Shown here: positions 54,589 to 64,000 of the stretch, piece after piece
Numbering within the stretch: position 1 is the stretch's first letter
Layout: each line of letters starts with the position of its first letter
DNA from: Diphasiastrum complanatum
Taxonomy: Eukaryota > Streptophyta > Lycopodiopsida > Lycopodiales > Lycopodiaceae
NCBI GenBank assembly: GCA_029204225.1
Contig: CM055100.1
Span: forward strand, 8,446,713 to 8,510,712
Length of the DNA stretch: 64,000 nt
Direction of reading: 5' to 3'
The notes under the pieces: generated by a model
What the model was told of the DNA's origin: nothing
What the model saw: the letters and a program-made list of their open reading frames with translations, nothing else
The model's database searches: none
Translations under genes and position numbers: made by a program

Positions 54589-55550
54589 ATGTGAAGATGC
54601 TGCCTATCAATATACCATGAGTCATCCTTGTTGAAGGTGGAAGAGGAGAAGCTTGATGCCATAAGAGAGCCTTCTCCATCACTTGCAATATAGTCTTCTT
54701 TCTCATTGGTGATGTTGGCTTGATTGAGTTGATTCTTCTTCTTGAAGCAATTGGTGGCATAATGGTCTTTCTTGCCACAATAAAAGCACTTGATCATCTT
54801 CTTCTTGAGATTTGAATTAGAAGCATGAGAGGTATCCTCCTCCTCTCCATCTTGGTCTTTAGCTTTGTCATTAGAGAACTGATGGTGTTGCTTCTTACTC
54901 CTCTCTTTGTGCTTGGCAAATAGAACTTTGCCATCATCATGATTGAGTGATAGCTTGTCCATCCTCAAGAGTTTGTACTCTTGTCTTGATTCTTCAGAAA
55001 TAAGCACACTTTGAAGGGCCTCCAAACTTGGTAGCTCCTCCTTAATAGCATAGGATTGGACAAGGTTGTCATATTCATCTCTCAAGCCATTGAGAATGAC
55101 TTGGACTAGCTCACTTTGATTGATTGAGTCACCAATACATGCAAGCTCCCTATGAATATCCTTGACTCTCAAAACATAATTAGATGCACTCTCATCACTC
55201 TTTTGACTACTTTGGAATATTTGATTTCTAAGAGTGAGGAGCCTAGAGGTGTTCTTAGCCTCGTAGATGGACTTGAGACAATCCCAAGCTTCCTTGGATG
55301 TAGAACAATCACCAATCTCCCTCAATATCTCATTAGAGACATTCATCTTAATGTAGTGGAGAGCCATCCTAGATCTCTTCTTGTATTTTTGTACTTCTTG
55401 AAGGACTTGAGGCTCCTCCTCAATCCCAAGTACAATGTCCATCACATCTTGGAGTATCAAGATGGACTCCATCCTCAACTTCCATATTGAATAATTGGAA
55501 GTAGACAATCTCTCACTTGGTTGCAACAAGTATGAACTCATTGAAGTCAT
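54486..55550 (-). CDS. Copia Gag, intact
   Basis: The 354-codon frame starts MTSMSSYLLQPSERLSTSNY. The Gag core spans residues 20-190 (ALHYIKMNVSNEILREIG, AWDCLKSIYEAKNTSRLLTL) and the CCHC knuckle [14 protein letters not shown] is at 255-268. The frame runs into the protease start (DDSWYID), where one base is missing inside the D-S-G-A codons, so it ends in about 45 out-of-frame residues, overlapping the next ORF by about 100 bp. Gag would package RNA; it is the only apparently functional product of this element. Confidence 0.85.
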   Translation of the reverse strand: MTSMSSYLLQPSERLSTSNYSIWKLRMESILILQDVMDIVLGIEEEPQVLQEVQKYKKRSRMALHYIKMNVSNEILREIGDCSTSKEAWDCLKSIYEAKNTSRLLTLRNQIFQSSQKSDESASNYVLRVKDIHRELACIGDSINQSELVQVILNGLRDEYDNLVQSYAIKEELPSLEALQSVLISEESRQEYKLLRMDKLSLNHDDGKVLFAKHKERSKKQHHQFSNDKAKDQDGEEEDTSHASNSNLKKKMIKCFYCGKKDHYATNCFKKKNQLNQANITNEKEDYIASDGEGSLMASSFSSSTFNKDDSWYIDRQHLHICVAPRTFFHLLCLMMESRRPYTLQVSMSAILKE

Positions 55551-56296
55551 GTAAAGTGGAGATAAATAAAAGTGATGAACAAAAAATTTTGCTTCTCTCT
55601 CACTATAGGATCCAATAATCGTGTGCTACCATCTCCTATGCAAGATCTTGCAACAAACTGTGAGATGATTCTCACTAGCTATCTCAATCTCTCCAAAACT
55701 AGATCTACTTCACATCAAATGATGGAGTATGGGCAAAGTTATGATCAAACACTCATAGCACGTGTGAAATACACTAAGAAATCAAATTTGACTCAAATAC
55801 AATGATATTGCATGAAACAAAATGGCTAAGATCTCAAAACAGTGCCTAGATCACATATAGATGAGATTGGTAAGCATTCAACTGTGATTTTGGATCAAAC
55901 AAGCAATCTTTTGACCAAACCAAATGTGTCCACCCAGGTCTAGGTGCCCTACCTAACCCTCTTCAAAAGCTTATAACTTTTGATTGGCTCAACCAAATGG
56001 AATGAAACTGATTGCATCAGAAACTAGACAAAAATAGCTTCAAAACAAGCTATCTAGCAAGCTTTTTGGATCAAACATGAAAGAGAACTCCCAAACTGAA
56101 ATTGGATGTTCCTCACACGTGTCTGAGCACCTGATTCCGTACAGTACCAGGTCAGACCCAATCAATGTCCTTTTGATCTCTTTTGATCCAAAATTGAACA
56201 AGATAGCTAGGAAAATGGGCCTTGACAACTTCTAGCTCAAGATTGATGAAAATTTTTTCACTTAGATGGATCAAAATGCATGGTAATCTTAGGTAG
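55551..56296 (-). other. Leader of the RT-less Copia
   Basis: About 750 bp of untranslated leader between gag and the PBS, no ORF of note. Confidence 0.7.
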
Positions 56297-56308
56297 GCTC
56301 TGATACCA
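56297..56308 (-). other. Primer-binding site
   Basis: TGGTATCAGAGC on the minus strand, directly adjacent to the LTR at 56309. Confidence 0.9.
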
Positions 56309-57128
56309 TGTTGAATTTCACACGTGTGGATTGTCCACTACATGTACTTGTGATCTCCTAAGGTGTGTAGATGCACCAAGATCAAGACTAGATTGAGATT
56401 CAAGAACTATCTTTGATTCTATGGCAAAAACACACTACTAAATGCATTCAATCACTTCCAACTCTCACTCACACGTGTGGGAAGTGTTCCAAAATTATTC
56501 TAAGTAAAAACAAGCTGCTCTCCTCAGGTAGAGAGAGAAAAACCATCATGAGCTCTCGGGTAGAGAGAGAAAGCTAGAAATTCAATGACACTCAAAATCC
56601 ACTCAATCTCAAAATCAATTAGATCCAAAAGGAGGAGTACAATGATACTAACAGATTCATGAGCTACCACTATGCTTAACTATGATTGGATCGTACTTTG
56701 CCACCTCTTAATCCTATTGGACCATTGATCCATGCACCTCTAAGTTCTATTGGACTATATTCAAGCACACCTCAATTTTCTATTGGACCTCACAAGGTTC
56801 CACCTCTAAATCCTATTGGACCTCTTAAGCTTCATCAAACAAAAGCATGACACTTGTCTACACTCTAATTGGCACAAGTTTGGCTCTATTTTGGCTCAAT
56901 ATTGGCATTACAAGTGAAAATGGATAATTTGCCATCTATGCCAAATTTGACCCTATCAACATCCTACACCTAAATGCTTGACTATGAAATTCTATAAGAC
57001 CCCTATATCAAACATTTTGATTTACTTTACAATCCTCCACACGTGGGAACATCCTCCACACATGTGAGATTCACTTACAAACTTCTATCATAAAAAATAC
57101 CAAGCTAGATTTTTGCCAATTTCTCACA
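56309..57128 (-). repeat. 5' LTR (820 bp)
   Basis: Same length and borders as the 3' LTR; followed by the AAGCA target duplication at 57129-57133. Confidence 0.95.
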
Positions 57129-57133
57129 AAGCA

Positions 57134-58470
57134 CAGGCTGAAATTTTTAAGTATAAGAAAAGAGCTAGAATGGGTCTACGTTTCATTAAGATGAATGTAT
57201 CTAATGAAATTCTGAGAGAGATAGGATCTTGCACTACAGCCAAAGAAGCCTGGGATGCACTAAAGTCCATCTAGCAACGAATACTTCTAGAATACTCACT
57301 CTTAGAAATCAGATTTTCCAAAGTTTCCAAAGAAGTGAAGAGAGTGCATCTAACTATGTTCCGAGAGTTAAAGATTTACATAGAGAGCTTTCATGTGTTG
57401 GTGTTACTATTAACCAAGATGAGCTAGTTCAAGTCATACTGGATGGCTTGAGAGATGACTATGATAATCTTGTTCAGTCTTTTGCTATTAAGGAGGAGTT
57501 GCCTAATCTAGAAACTCTCCAAGGAATTCTTATTTTTGAAGAATCTAGACAAAGCTATAAACTCTCTAGGATGAACAAACTTGAGCATGGTGGAAGTGAC
57601 AAAGCCCTCTTTGTCAAAGACAAGCATACAAGGAGTAAGAACCAGTTCTCTCAAGCATACAACAAAGACAAAGCCAAAGATCGAGACAAAGATGGTGAAG
57701 AGGATGATACATCTCATCCTTCTAACTCAAAGACCAAGAAGAAGAAAGTGAAGTGTTTCTTCTGTGGCAAGAAGGGGCACTATGCCTCTAATTGCTTTAA
57801 GAAGAAAAACCAACTCAAGCAAGCTAATCTCTCCAAAGAGATTGAAGAAGATTCTGTTGCAAGTGATGGAGAAGGATCACTCATGGTGTCCAGTTTTTCT
57901 TCATCACCTTTCAAGAAAGATGGAGCTTGGTACATAGGTAGTGGAGCTTCTTCACATATGAGCTGTTCAAAGGAGTCATTTGACTCAATCTTACCTTACA
58001 AAGGACTCAAGATATCTATTTATACTGCTAATGATCATGAGTGCCCAATAGAAGGAATTGGCAACATTCCATTGAAACTTGTTTCTTCAAAAGTTCTTGC
58101 ACTTTCTAATGTTCTTTTCATTCCAAAACTCACAAAGAACTTGAATAGTGTGGGAAAGTTGTTTGATAATGGTTGTGATGTAAAGTTCAACTCCAATACT
58201 TGTTTTATCAAGAAAAATGAAGAGATCCTTGCTAATGGATCTAGATGTGGTGAAATTTTTAAGTTGAATTCTTATGAGTATGCAAACCTTTGTGAAGTTG
58301 CTTTGTTATCTAAGGAGGAGCTGTGGCATAGAAGGTTGGGTCATCCTAACTTTAAATCTATGTCTTCTATGGTTAAGAAGGTGAAGGCTATTGGTCTTCC
58401 AAAATCTCTTTCTAAAGGTTTCAAGCCTTGTGAGACTTGTCACATAGAAAACAATATCAGAAGTCTTTTA
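57134..58470 (+). pseudogene. Copia Gag, protease and integrase start (3' piece of split element)
   Basis: Gag resumes after the nested element; a stop/frameshift near 57270 breaks it. The 414-codon frame to 58473 holds NTSRILTLRNQIFQSFQR, the knuckle CFFCGKKGHYASNC and the protease site WYIGSGASSHM, where the catalytic Asp is Gly. The pre-integrase zinc part follows, ELWHRRLGHPNFKSM and CETCH. It frameshifts at about 58440. The element is an older relative of the one inserted into it. Confidence 0.9.
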
Positions 58471-59158
58471 TAAAGACTACTCATCCTTTGGAGCTTATAC
58501 ACTCAGATGTACATTTTTCCTCTTCTAAAAGTATTGGTGGTGCAACATGTTTTGTTACCTTTATTGTTGACTTTACTAGATATACTTGGATGTATCTACT
58601 TTCTTCAAAGGCTTTGGTTTTTTATCACTTTCTAGTCTTCAAAGCTTATGTTGAGAAACAGTTTTCTTTCAAAGTTAAAGCTTTAAGATATGATGGAGGA
58701 GGTGAATACATCTCCAACAAGTTTTATGAATACTGGTGAAGGAATAAAGAAAGAGTTTTCTTGTGCTTATTCTCCATCTCAAAATGGAGTAGCTGAGAGG
58801 AAAAACAGATCTTTATGTGAATGTGCTAAAGCAATTTGAGTAGCAGCTTCTTTGCCTATTGAATATTGGAGTGAAGCTATAAATTGTGCAAACCAATAGA
58901 TTACCTCACAATGCACTTGCTGGAAAATCACCTTTTGAAGTCTTGTTTAAGAAGAAACCTAAGGTAGATCACCTTAGAGTTTTTGGTTGTACTTGCTTTG
59001 TTCATGTGCCCTTGGAAACGAGGAAAAGAGATGATCCTAATTCTATTAAAGGGATCATGGTTGGATATGCATCCAATAAGAAAGCTTACAAAATCTATGT
59101 TCCCTCTACCTCAACTATAATTGAGAGTAGAGATGTTATATTCCATCAACTCCACTAA
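58437..59158 (+). pseudogene. Copia integrase core, broken
   Basis: The frame 58437-58739 gives LELIHSDVHFSSSKS (first Asp), FIVDFTRYTWMYLLSSKAL and RYDGGGEYISNKF (second Asp). After a stop, SPSQNGVAERKNRSL (third Glu) and, shifted, RLPHNALAGKSPFEVLFKKK, VFGCTCFVHVPLETRKRDDP. Several stops interrupt the core. Confidence 0.85.
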
Positions 59159-60634
59159 TTGTGCTTCTTTTATTTCTCATGAGGAGCCGAAGGATGTACA
59201 TGATGCACTCAACTCGAAGGAATGGTACCTTGCCATGAAGGAGGAATATGATGCTTTGATGGCCAATAAGACATGGGAGCTTGTGGATCTTCCATCCAAC
59301 AAGCACACCATTGGTTGCAAGTGGGTTTTTCGAGTCAATTATAATCAAGATAGCACAATCAACAAGTACAAGACTAGGCTTTGTGCTAAAGGTTTTGCTC
59401 AAGTTTATGGACTTGATTATGAGGAGACATTTTCTCCAGTTGCAAAGATAGTATCAATTAAAATCATAATTTCTCTTGCTTGTTTTTTCGATTGGCAAGT
59501 TCTTCAACTAGATGTCTCTAATACATTTTTAAATGGGTATCTAGAAGAAGAGATTTATATGGATCATCCTATTGGGTTCATCCATGACAAAGAAAAAGTT
59601 TGCTTGCTCTTCAAAAGTTTATATGGATTGAAGCAAGCTCCAAGGTCACCTTTCTTGAGTCACTAGGATCTAATCTTAGTAACTATGATCATTCCTTATA
59701 TGTCAAGTTTTTTGATAAAGATATTGTCATTCTTCTTATTTATGTTGATGATTTCATTCTGACAGGTTGTAGTATCAAGTTAGTTGAGGAAACCAAGATT
59801 GCACTTGGAAAAGAGTTCAAGATGCAACATCTTGGAAAAATTCACTATATTCTAGGATTAGAGATTGAATTTCTTAAAGATAAAGCTTTTGTATTTCAAT
59901 CCAAGTATGCTCTTTCAATGTTAAAGAAGTTCAATATGTTGAATTGTAAGAGTATAGAAACACCTATGGACCAAAATGTAAAGGACTCTAACAAAGGTGA
60001 TGAAAGATCCTTCGTGGACATCACACTTTTTAGAAGTCTTATAGGCTCCTTAATTTGGCTCACAATAACTAGACCTGACAAAAGCTTTAGTGTTCATAAG
60101 TTGAGCCAGGCTATGCAAAATCCTACTATCTATCATTGGAAAATGGCCAAGAGAGTGCTTAGATATATATCTTCAACTTTTGATGTTGGTTTATTGTATA
60201 AAAGTGAAGATCTTTCTATTATTGGTTATTCTGACTCAGATTTTGCAAGTGATAGAGCAGATCGAAAATCTACAACTGCTTATGTCATATATCTTGGAGG
60301 AAACTTGATATCTTGGCTTTTCAAAAAGCAAGATATTGTATCACTCTCATCATGTGAAGCTGAGTACAAGGCACCCACTACAACAACAAATGAAGTGCTT
60401 TGGATCAAGAGGTTACTAGTGGAACTAAAGATAGTCTTGGAAGAGGATCTACCTATGATCATGTGTGACAACATTTCAGCCCAAGCCCTTTTCAACAACC
60501 CGATATTCCATGCAAGGAACAAGCATATCGAAGTTGCACATCACTTCGTGAGAGAGAAGCTCATTGGAGAGGAAATCAATTTGGAGCACATCGACAAAGC
60601 ATCTGTATTGCTGATATGCTCACCAAACCTTTGA
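59121..60634 (+). pseudogene. Copia RT and RNase H, one main frameshift
   Basis: Frame 59121-59666 has EWYLAMKEEYDALMANKTWE, CKWVFRVNYNQDST and QLDVSNTFLNGYLEEEIYMD. After a deletion/shift near 59650 the frame to 60634 has LLIYVDDFILTGCS (YVDD intact), RSLIGSLIWLTITRPDKSFS, SDSDFASDRADRKSTTAYVI, LSSCEAEYKAP (E kept) and MCDNISAQALFNNPIFHARN. Most motifs survive, so this is the best-preserved part of the split element. Confidence 0.85.
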
Positions 60635-60709
60635 GCAAAAGTTCCTTCATCAAGCATAGAGCCAATATTGGAGTTATACCAAGATACATGTTCAAATCAA
60701 TATAGATTA

Positions 60710-60722
60710 TTTTTAGGAGGAG
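60710..60722 (+). other. Polypurine tract
   Basis: TTTTTAGGAGGAG directly precedes TGTTAAAATTG. Confidence 0.7.
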
Positions 60723-61300
60723 TGTTAAAATTGAAAAATCAATCCATATTGATTTATTGGCTTGCTACAAATGTTGTACCATGCAAGTATGTAGCTCATA
60801 AATGCAAAATGCCAAGTTTGGCCTACATAGAACTCGAGCTACATGGTTATGTAATATCTAGATTGAAGAATACAACTTGCATATAGTTTGTAGACATAAA
60901 ATTAGCAAAGTCATGCTTGTAGAAACTCGTGAAAATTCACATGCATTAATTGTAAGTGATCCATAGTGACATGCAAGGCATGCACAAAGTGTAATGGACA
61001 CATGCATGATGATTTGTACTTTGTTAGTTAGAACTAGCACACTTGTAAAAAGTTGGTAGAATTTCATGCATGGCAAGTGACAAATGTCACATAGACTCTA
61101 GATGTCACTTTAGATGTCATGAATGGATGTGGTTCTACCTTGAGCTACCTCAAACTCCATAAATATGTGTAGCTCTCCTCACACTCAATGATGAAGAACC
61201 AAAGTTTTGTAGCAATCTCATACCATTTTGGATCTAAACTATTTTGCTTATTATCTCTCTATCTTTCTCTCTCTAACTCGTGTTGAAGCTAATGCTTATA
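60723..61300 (+). repeat. 3' LTR of the split plus-strand Copia (end uncertain)
   Basis: TGTTAAAATTGAAAAATC follows the purine tract. TATA-like CTCCATAAATATGTG lies at about 61155. The right border could not be fixed and no 5' partner is present. Confidence 0.55.
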
Positions 61301-62387
61301 CACTGATATCTTGTACTTTTGCTAATTATTGATTCATTGCTATCATATTCAGTTGCTTAGCATGCTAGATTGTGGTTAAGCCATTTCTTCTGAACTAGAT
61401 CTTGCTAATCAATCTAGAATCAGGTTATTGTGCTAATCACAAAGCTTAATTAGATCCATCATACTTGTGGACATTCCCCACACGTGAAGTTATCAAGGAT
61501 AACCATCCTTTGTGAATTCTCTTCACACTACTTATTCAAACACTTAACTTTTAACCAAGAGTAATCCACTTACTCAAGTCAATTGCTAATGATTCAGAAC
61601 AACACCACATTAAGATCCTCTTCTAAACCATAACTAAGTTAATAAATTACCCTTTCCAAATAAAGAGTCATTAACTTGAACTAACTGTTATGAACATTAC
61701 TTGTCCATTTGTCTATGCACATTGACTAGTTTAAGTATATGATATAAACTTTGTACACAATGTTACAAGTCCATATCGTAAGTACATATTATTTCATGTA
61801 TAGTATAATATAAATACTTGTTTCAGGACACTTCTTCATCAGATGACATATTCGTTAATTGATCATGATAAAGATATTTGATATTGTTTGCAAAAAGAAG
61901 TGTTATCTTTTACGTTGCATAAGAGGGAATGTGCTCACATAGGTTTAAACTCGAATCCCAATTATCACACAAGTGCAAAATTGGAGCTTGTGCTCTTCTT
62001 GGCATAGCCATTGTACGGATACAAAGAAAAACATCTTTCTTAATTTAAAAGACAATTTCTTAAGTTTCACACCAATGTGCACAAGAAGCTCACTCAAGAC
62101 ATATCACCAACTCCACCAATCACTCATACCACCAACTCCACCAAGAGAAATTGGTCTCAATTCATACAGCTTAATGGCAGAAGTAATTTAAGCTCCCTCA
62201 TGTGTGCAGAGCCCTCCAAAGAAAGAGAGAGTTCAACTTTGATGCATAACAATCAGCAACTTTTTTAGCTCAGGCTTCTGAAATAAGAGGCCATAGACTG
62301 ATATTTAGACAAGTCAAATGTGGATAGATCATACTCTAATGAGTTTTTGAAAAAGGTTCCTGAGAGTTTCAGAGAGGTTTATCTAGC
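61301..62387. other. Intergenic interval
   Basis: No gene is supported. Plus frames at 61973-62268 have no domain. It includes the 3' flank of the minus-strand glycosyltransferase. Confidence 0.5.
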
Positions 62388-63434
62388 TTACTTCTCTCTG
62401 CTAGTTTGCATTCTTCCGTCAATTCGGATGTGCATTGTCACTAATGCCCAATAAAAGGAAACCGCTTCTTCTGATTCACAGATTCGATGGCTTGGGTAAG
62501 GAAAAGTAGCGCTCTGGATGAATGATTGCAAAAATTTCTGAGAAAGCCTACCTCCTGCTGTAGCTATCCTGGCTGTACGCTGCAGCTCCCTGCTTCTCTT
62601 GCGGTTCTCATGATCCTGCATGAGATTCCTCACTTGTCTTTGTATCTCAAACCTCTCCACCAGCCCCTTAGGTCCTTTCCCAAGCATCAGTGCTACTTTC
62701 AGCTCCTCTGATAACAGCTTAGCATTTATCATCTGATCACCTATGTGAGGAAAAGCCAGGATAGGAATACCCATTTCTATGCCCTCTATACTGGAGTTCC
62801 ATCCACAGTGGCTCAGAAACCCCCCAATGGAAGAATGAGAAAGAATTTGCAGCTGCGGCACCCATCCTGCAAAAACTTTTCCCTGTTTTCTGGTACGTGA
62901 CAAGAAATGTGGAGGAAGGATTTGTGAAAGATCGTAGCCTTCTGATTCGGTTGATGTAGGCGAACGCAATACCCAAAAGAAAGGGTGTCCACTGGCTTCA
63001 AGTCCAAGGGCCAGCTCCTGTATTTGACTAAGAGACGGTATGACAATGCGGCCGAAGCAGACGTAGAGAACTGATGAAGCTTCTTGATCGTTCAACCAAT
63101 TTATAGCTTCTTGCACCTCCGGCTTTGATGTAGATCCATCGTCGGCGCAAGTTTCTGCATTCAAACATGGGCCTCTGGAAAAAATATATCCACCATGTTT
63201 GGATTGAGCTTTGAGTTACTGCACAAGGCTCGTTGGGCACTCTTTTCCAGCTCTTCGTATGTGTTGACTAGAACACCAGCAGCTTTGTGGAAATTACTGG
63301 CCAAGTCAGCAACAACAGCATGAGACTCCATGGGAAAATTGTTCCGAAGGAACTCGGGAAGATCATCCACCTCTAAGCAACCAATTCCCGGAACATAAAT
63401 TGGTTCATCGGTGTCAACGAATTGGGTAACTGCA
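62388..63434 (-). pseudogene. UDP-glycosyltransferase, 3' part with frameshift
   Basis: Family 1 plant UGTs transfer sugar from UDP-sugars to small molecules in the cytosol. The minus strand reads VDTDEPIYVPGIGCLEVDDL and VLVNTYEELEKSAQ (63434-63161 frame), then shifts at a run of six T (63179-63184) into the frame ending at 62388. That frame has INWLNDQEASSVLYVCFGRI and the PSPG box from WVPQLQILSH to HIGDQ, exactly 44 residues (101-144 of the frame), with HCGWNS and final D-Q, typical of glucose donors. The catalytic-His N-terminal half (about 200 residues) is absent. An AG acceptor-like TGGTGCAG at about 63434 suggests it may lie in an upstream exon outside the window. A one-base sequence error or a true pseudogene are both possible. 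Confidence 0.75.
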
Positions 63435-63595
63435 CCATCGTGATGGTGAGGGGATGAAAGACGACGCTACTTTGAGAGGATGGTCGGAGTGTAGAATTCG
63501 AGAGTTAAGTGAGAAGTGCTATCTGCAAATTTATTGATCTTTGGAATATGATCATGTAAAGAAGAAGCATTTTTCACACTCTCTCTCTCTCATGA
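63435..63595. other. Spacer or intron start upstream of the UGT
   Basis: Non-coding on both strands. On the minus strand it ends in a pyrimidine-rich stretch before a possible splice acceptor. Confidence 0.35.
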
Positions 63596-63785
63596 AACTC
63601 TGTCTGTGCTCTTGCCTACTGAAATCGCTGGTCAGGCTTTATCCTCTGTCTGAAATTCTGTCTGAAATCGCTAGTCAGGCTTTATCCTCTGTCTGAAATC
63701 GCTGGTCAGACTTAATCTCTGTCTGAAATCGCTTGTCTGAAATCGCTAGTCAGGCTTTATCCTCTGTCTGAAATCGCTGGTGAGA
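63596..63785. repeat. Tandem repeats of CTGAAATCGCTRGTCAGGCT
   Basis: Units of about 20-42 bp containing TCTGTCTGAAATCGCTGGTC and TTTATCCTC recur six or more times. Confidence 0.85.
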
Positions 63786-63800
63786 ACTTCACTTCTCTTC

Positions 63801-63914
63801 CTTGTTGCGATGGACAGACTTTTATATCCCTCTCATACATCTTATCTCTCTTCCTAGCTTGTTGCGATGGACAGACTTTTATATCCCTCTCATACATCTT
63901 ATCTCTCTTCCTAT
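63801..63914. repeat. 57-bp unit duplicated in tandem
   Basis: CTTGTTGCGATGGACAGACT through CTTCCTA occurs at 63801 and 63858, nearly identical. The window then ends in non-coding sequence sharing ATCTTGCATAATTTAAAAGA with 12283. Confidence 0.85.
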
Positions 63915-64000
63915 CTCAGACAATCCATGTTCTACATCTCACTCTCTTCCTTAAAAAACATGCTAAACATCCCCCTCTATCTTGCATAATTTAAAAGAAG

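Larger units (their letters stand above)
52032..57128 (-). mobile_element. Non-autonomous Copia derivative lacking RT
   Basis: Two 820-bp LTRs (52032-52851 and 56309-57128) differ at about 16 positions by eye (near 2%). The target duplication AAGCA is perfect (52027-52031 and 57129-57133). A PBS abuts the 5' LTR and a purine tract the 3' LTR. Inside are a complete Gag frame, a frameshifted protease, a shortened integrase remnant and then a long open stretch without RT or RNase H motifs. It inserted into the gag of a Copia element of the same family but in the opposite orientation. It moved recently, so its RT must have come from elsewhere. Confidence 0.9.

Noticed and set aside
61920-61975. 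Possible tRNA or SINE (AAACTCGAATCCCA)
   Set aside because: Only a loose B-box match without stems.
63596-63914. Possible CRISPR-like array
   Set aside because: Repeats are head to tail with no unique spacers, and the genome is a plant's.

Overview
This window is nuclear DNA of a land plant. Three things show it: many Ty1/Copia and Ty3/Gypsy retrotransposons with plant-type primer-binding sites (TGGTATCAGAGC beside LTR ends), a plant secondary-metabolite glycosyltransferase with a 44-residue PSPG box, and spliced genes with GT-AG introns. The density of nested, decaying LTR elements and long TC microsatellites suggests a large, repeat-rich genome. I cannot name the species. Nothing here is prokaryotic or organellar.

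Layout. 1-3461: Gypsy gag remnant, its antisense-Copia-bearing leader and its LTR (minus strand). 5.0-7.1 kb: second broken Gypsy gag with a 19-unit tandem repeat upstream. 7.6-12.2 kb: a patchwork of Copia ends, Gypsy LTRs, a Gypsy RT scrap and a Gypsy integrase-chromodomain 3' end followed by its LTR. 12.5-17.8 kb: two internally deleted Copia elements (minus). 17.8-28.3 kb: an old Copia element (minus) split by a complete young Copia element at 18330-24155, which has a GGAAA target duplication and an open 1320-codon polyprotein. 28.9-32.6 kb: Gypsy protease, a repeat field and two Copia fragments. 33.6-33.9 kb: small exon-like pieces resembling a UPF0261/Tm-1-type protein. 34.8-36.5 kb: a Copia fragment whose short LTR contains a tRNA-like sequence. 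37-46 kb: LTRs, microsatellites and fragments of Copia and Gypsy pol. 46.4-48.3 kb: a three-exon RING-H2 gene (minus). 49.5-51.6 kb: a decayed intron-containing gene of unusual type, tentatively ParB-like plus DNA-methylase-like. 51.9-61 kb: an old Copia element (plus) split by a reverse-transcriptase-less Copia derivative at 52032-57128, with 820-bp LTRs and an AAGCA target duplication. 62.4-63.5 kb: UDP-glycosyltransferase 3' part with a frameshift (minus), then short tandem repeats.

Only the RING gene, the UGT (possibly broken) and perhaps the 49.5-51.6 kb and 33.7 kb remnants look like host genes; the rest is transposon-derived. The two nested insertions, both with perfect target duplications, date the local history: old Copia elements first, then young Copia insertions into their coding regions. 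The least familiar objects are the tRNA-like sequence inside a 144-bp LTR, the RT-less Copia element with an unrelated open 3' reading frame, the ParB/methylase-like remnant, and the Gypsy leader carrying an inverted Copia pol fragment. Coordinates of degraded elements are approximate because they were read by eye.
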